Part shown: positions 31,519 to 33,339 of the stretch, in pieces
Numbering within the stretch: the first letter of the stretch is position 1
Layout of the letters: each line of letters begins with the position of its first letter
Origin: Candidatus Omnitrophota bacterium
GTDB taxonomy: Bacteria > Omnitrophota > Gorgyraeia > Gygaellales > Profunditerraquicolaceae
Length of the DNA: 33,339 nucleotides
Direction: 5' to 3'
Assembly (NCBI GenBank): GCA_023229385.1
Contig: JALNZI010000012.1
Coordinates: forward strand, 1-33,339
Made by a program: the position numbers and the translations under genes
Notes under the pieces: model-generated
Databases searched by the model: none
Seen by the model: only the letters and a program-made list of their open reading frames with translations
What the model was told of the DNA's origin: nothing

Positions 31519-31525
31519 TTTATTT

Positions 31526-32485
31526 TTACCAAATGAATTTATTTTTGTAATAATCTACTATTTTTGTTATTTCTTCATCGAATAGTTTTGTTGGTTTCCA
31601 ACCCAAACTTCTTAATTTTGAATCATCTAAAGCGTATCTAACATCTTGACCTCGTCTGTTGCAAGAAAAATCAATATAATTCAATGTATTAAAATCATAT
31701 TTAATTTCTGAATTATAACATTTTATTATCTTAATAACAGTATCAATGTTTTTTTGTTCAAAACCACCAGCAATATTATATATCTCACCAACAATTCCTT
31801 TTTCAATTATAGTAATTATTGCATTTGCTGTATCTTCTGCATGTAACCAATTTCTGATTGGTAATCCATTATTATGTAATGGTATTTTTCTTTCTAAATT
31901 TAAACATTTGATTGCTTTTGGAATTAATTTCTCAACGTACTGTCCAATTCCATAATTATTTGTTGGTCGTACTATAATATATGGTACATTATGTGTTCGT
32001 CCCCATGCCATAACCAACATATCAGCTGCTGCTTTTGTACTACTATATGGATTACTGGGTTTCAACAAATCCGTTTCAACATGAGCACCAACTGATATAT
32101 CGCCGTAGGTCTCATCCGTGCTGATTTGAATAAGAGTTGGTTTGCAAACATTTTCTCCCCGATGATTTTTAATCAATTCCAATAAATTATGTACTCCGTT
32201 TATATTGGATTTAATAAATTCATCACTACTCGAAATACTATTTCCTACATGAGTTTCAGCTGCAAGATTAATAACAAAATCACAATCATATAAAAATTTT
32301 AAATCATTTATATCACATTGTACAAATGAGAAATTTGGATACTTTGCAAACTCAATCAATAAATCTTTGTTAGCAGCATATGTTATTTTATCTACTCCTT
32401 TTACCCACCAACCCAATTCCAAACATTTTTTTGTTACATATGAACCTATAAACCCAAGACACCCAGTTATGTACACTACTTTCAT
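31526..32485 (-). CDS. NDP-hexose 4,6-dehydratase-like SDR (RmlB-like)
   Basis: 319 residues. Rossmann GCLGFIGSYV at 8-17, FVINLAAETHVGNS near 69-82, STDETYG near 122-128 (the Asp-Glu pair that marks dehydratases) and YSSTKAAAD near 147-155 (YxxxK) are seen, then RPTNNYGIGQ and RNWLHAEDTA. These are the features of dTDP-glucose 4,6-dehydratase and relatives, which make 4-keto-6-deoxyhexose. It is slightly shorter than RmlB (about 340-360), but domains appear complete. It is coupled to the RfbH-like gene by a 4-bp overlap, as expected for the preceding step. Confidence 0.85.
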   Translation of the reverse strand: MKVVYITGCLGFIGSYVTKKCLELGWWVKGVDKITYAANKDLLIEFAKYPNFSFVQCDINDLKFLYDCDFVINLAAETHVGNSISSSDEFIKSNINGVHNLLELIKNHRGENVCKPTLIQISTDETYGDISVGAHVETDLLKPSNPYSSTKAAADMLVMAWGRTHNVPYIIVRPTNNYGIGQYVEKLIPKAIKCLNLERKIPLHNNGLPIRNWLHAEDTANAIITIIEKGIVGEIYNIAGGFEQKNIDTVIKIIKCYNSEIKYDFNTLNYIDFSCNRRGQDVRYALDDSKLRSLGWKPTKLFDEEITKIVDYYKNKFIW

Positions 32486-33339
32486 CGTTTCATAAATTTA
32501 GTTAATATTTGTTCTATATATTCGATTTGTTCTTTTGTTATAACAGGACTTGTTCCCAAAAAGAATGTATTGGTGGTAATTTTGTTTGCTATCGGATATT
32601 TGGTTATATCCTCATGTATATCAACATAAGCAGGTTGCAATAATATATTTCCAGCAAAATATGGTCTCGTTTGAATTTTATTTGCTTCAAAATACTCACA
32701 TATACTCGTTCTACTGAAGTTGGATGTATCTTTTATTGTAATAGGAAAGGCAAACCAACATGGGTCAGCTAATGGTGTTGCTGAGTGAAGTTTGAATACA
32801 TCATCATATTTTGAAAATATATCAAATAATAATTTATAATTTTCCTTTCGTTTGGATATTATTTCATTGAGTTTATCCAATTGAGCTAATCCGATAGATG
32901 CTTGCAATTCAATTGGTTTTAAATTATAACCAATTTCATCATATATGTATTTGTGGTCAAAACAATGATCTGGTAAATCAGGAAGCCAATCGCTGAATCG
33001 TTTGCCACACACTCCTTTTTCTGATAAATTTGATTTCCCTTCACAATAACATCCTTTACCCCAATCTCTGAAACTTTTCAATATTCTTAGTGTAGTTAAA
33101 TCATTTGTTGTAACGATTCCTCCTTCACCCATTGTAATATGATGAGCAGGATAAAATGAACAACTCGACATCATTCCGAATGATCCAAGTGGTTTATTGT
33201 CATATGTAGAACCCAAACTATCACAACAATCTTCCAATAATATCAAATTGTATTTTTCTACTATGTTAATAAGTCTATTCATGTCTGGTGGGTTTCCTAA
33301 GGCATGAGCAAACATCAAAACTTTAGTATCCGATTGTTC
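32482..33339 (-). CDS. RfbH/E1-type 3-dehydrase, N-terminus outside the window
   Basis: The frame is open to the window edge (at least 285 codons). It has the PLP-aminotransferase fold of DegT/E1 with the special E1 features. SFYPAHHITMGEGG has His where aminotransferases have the PLP lysine. The cysteines CCDS, CYCEG and GVCGKRF match the [2Fe-2S]-binding pattern of RfbH/YerE-pathway dehydrase E1. The reaction removes the C-3 hydroxyl of CDP-6-deoxy-4-ketohexose. Usual length is about 437, so some 150 residues lie beyond the edge. Confidence 0.88.
   Translation of the reverse strand, partial: EQSDTKVLMFAHALGNPPDMNRLINIVEKYNLILLEDCCDSLGSTYDNKPLGSFGMMSSCSFYPAHHITMGEGGIVTTNDLTTLRILKSFRDWGKGCYCEGKSNLSEKGVCGKRFSDWLPDLPDHCFDHKYIYDEIGYNLKPIELQASIGLAQLDKLNEIISKRKENYKLLFDIFSKYDDVFKLHSATPLADPCWFAFPITIKDTSNFSRTSICEYFEANKIQTRPYFAGNILLQPAYVDIHEDITKYPIANKITTNTFFLGTSPVITKEQIEYIEQILTKFMKR

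Noticed and set aside
23006..33339. Whole glycan block as bacterial chromosome (assembly chimaera)
   Set aside because: It shares strand, promoter family, base composition and interleaved small phage genes with the rest, and runs straight into the tail genes.
1..33339. CRISPR array or transposon
   Set aside because: No regularly spaced repeats, no transposase and no terminal inverted repeats seen.

Overview
The window looks like part of a large, AT-rich (very roughly 30% GC) double-stranded DNA phage of a Bacteroidetes host. Every convincing gene lies on the minus strand, so the reading order runs from high to low coordinates. Genes are small, tightly packed and often joined by ATGA or TAATG overlaps. 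The host assignment rests on about ten copies of a promoter matching the Bacteroidetes primary-sigma consensus (TTTG, 20 bp, TAnnTTTG), on Bacteroidetes-style lipoproteins, and on an M15 endolysin and tail proteins of the kind seen in Bacteroides phages. No integrase, repressor, capsid or replication gene is visible, so lifestyle cannot be judged.

Layout in transcription order. (1) 33.3-23.0 kb: a nucleotide-sugar and glycosylation block. It has an RfbH/E1-like 3-dehydrase (cut by the window edge), an RmlB-like 4,6-dehydratase, a thiamine-pyrophosphate enzyme of the acetolactate synthase/YerE type, an HpcH/HpaI-type aldolase, an LdpA-like 4Fe-4S protein, a HAD phosphatase, an extended SDR reductase and three glycosyltransferase-like proteins, with small phage genes interspersed. 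(2) 22.9-18.3 kb: a beta-helix tail fibre followed by a complete diversity-generating retroelement (DGR): a 559-residue tail protein with its variable repeat at the extreme C-terminus, a 117-bp template repeat 53 bp further on, and a DGR reverse transcriptase. TR and VR differ at 25 of 117 positions, and every difference is at a template adenine. (3) 18.3-15.8 kb: membrane and lysis genes (two-TM protein, holin-like protein, M15 peptidase, spanin-like coiled coil). (4) 15.8-11.4 kb: small genes, an SLT-like lytic transglycosylase with a TM anchor, a putative nucleotidyltransferase and a DUF1599-like protein. (5) 11.3-7.8 kb: short unknown genes, some broken by indels, and a lipoprotein. (6) 7.8-3.4 kb: an RNA-repair set (polynucleotide 5'-kinase and 3'-phosphatase as separate genes, an Rnl5/DRB0094-type RNA ligase) near a tRNA-Thr. 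(7) 3.4 kb to the window start: small genes, a mini-lipoprotein, a cluster of five tRNAs or tRNA-like genes (Glu, Cys, Met, Leu-like with a large insert, Phe-like), a Nudix hydrolase and a metallophosphoesterase cut by the edge.

How the parts may work together (inference). The promoter family punctuates the small-gene regions, but no copy is visible between about 15.83 and 28.70 kb. The aldolase, LdpA-like, SDR, glycosyltransferase, tail-fibre, DGR and lysis genes may therefore share a long transcript. That favours a sugar placed on the virion or on the host surface during late infection, alongside a tail protein whose binding surface is hypermutated. The RNA ligase, kinase, phosphatase and tRNAs fit a defence against host anticodon nucleases. 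Three or four small genes carry short indels that split otherwise sensible reading frames. Some are homopolymer changes that may be sequencing errors; one is a clean 11-bp tandem duplication.
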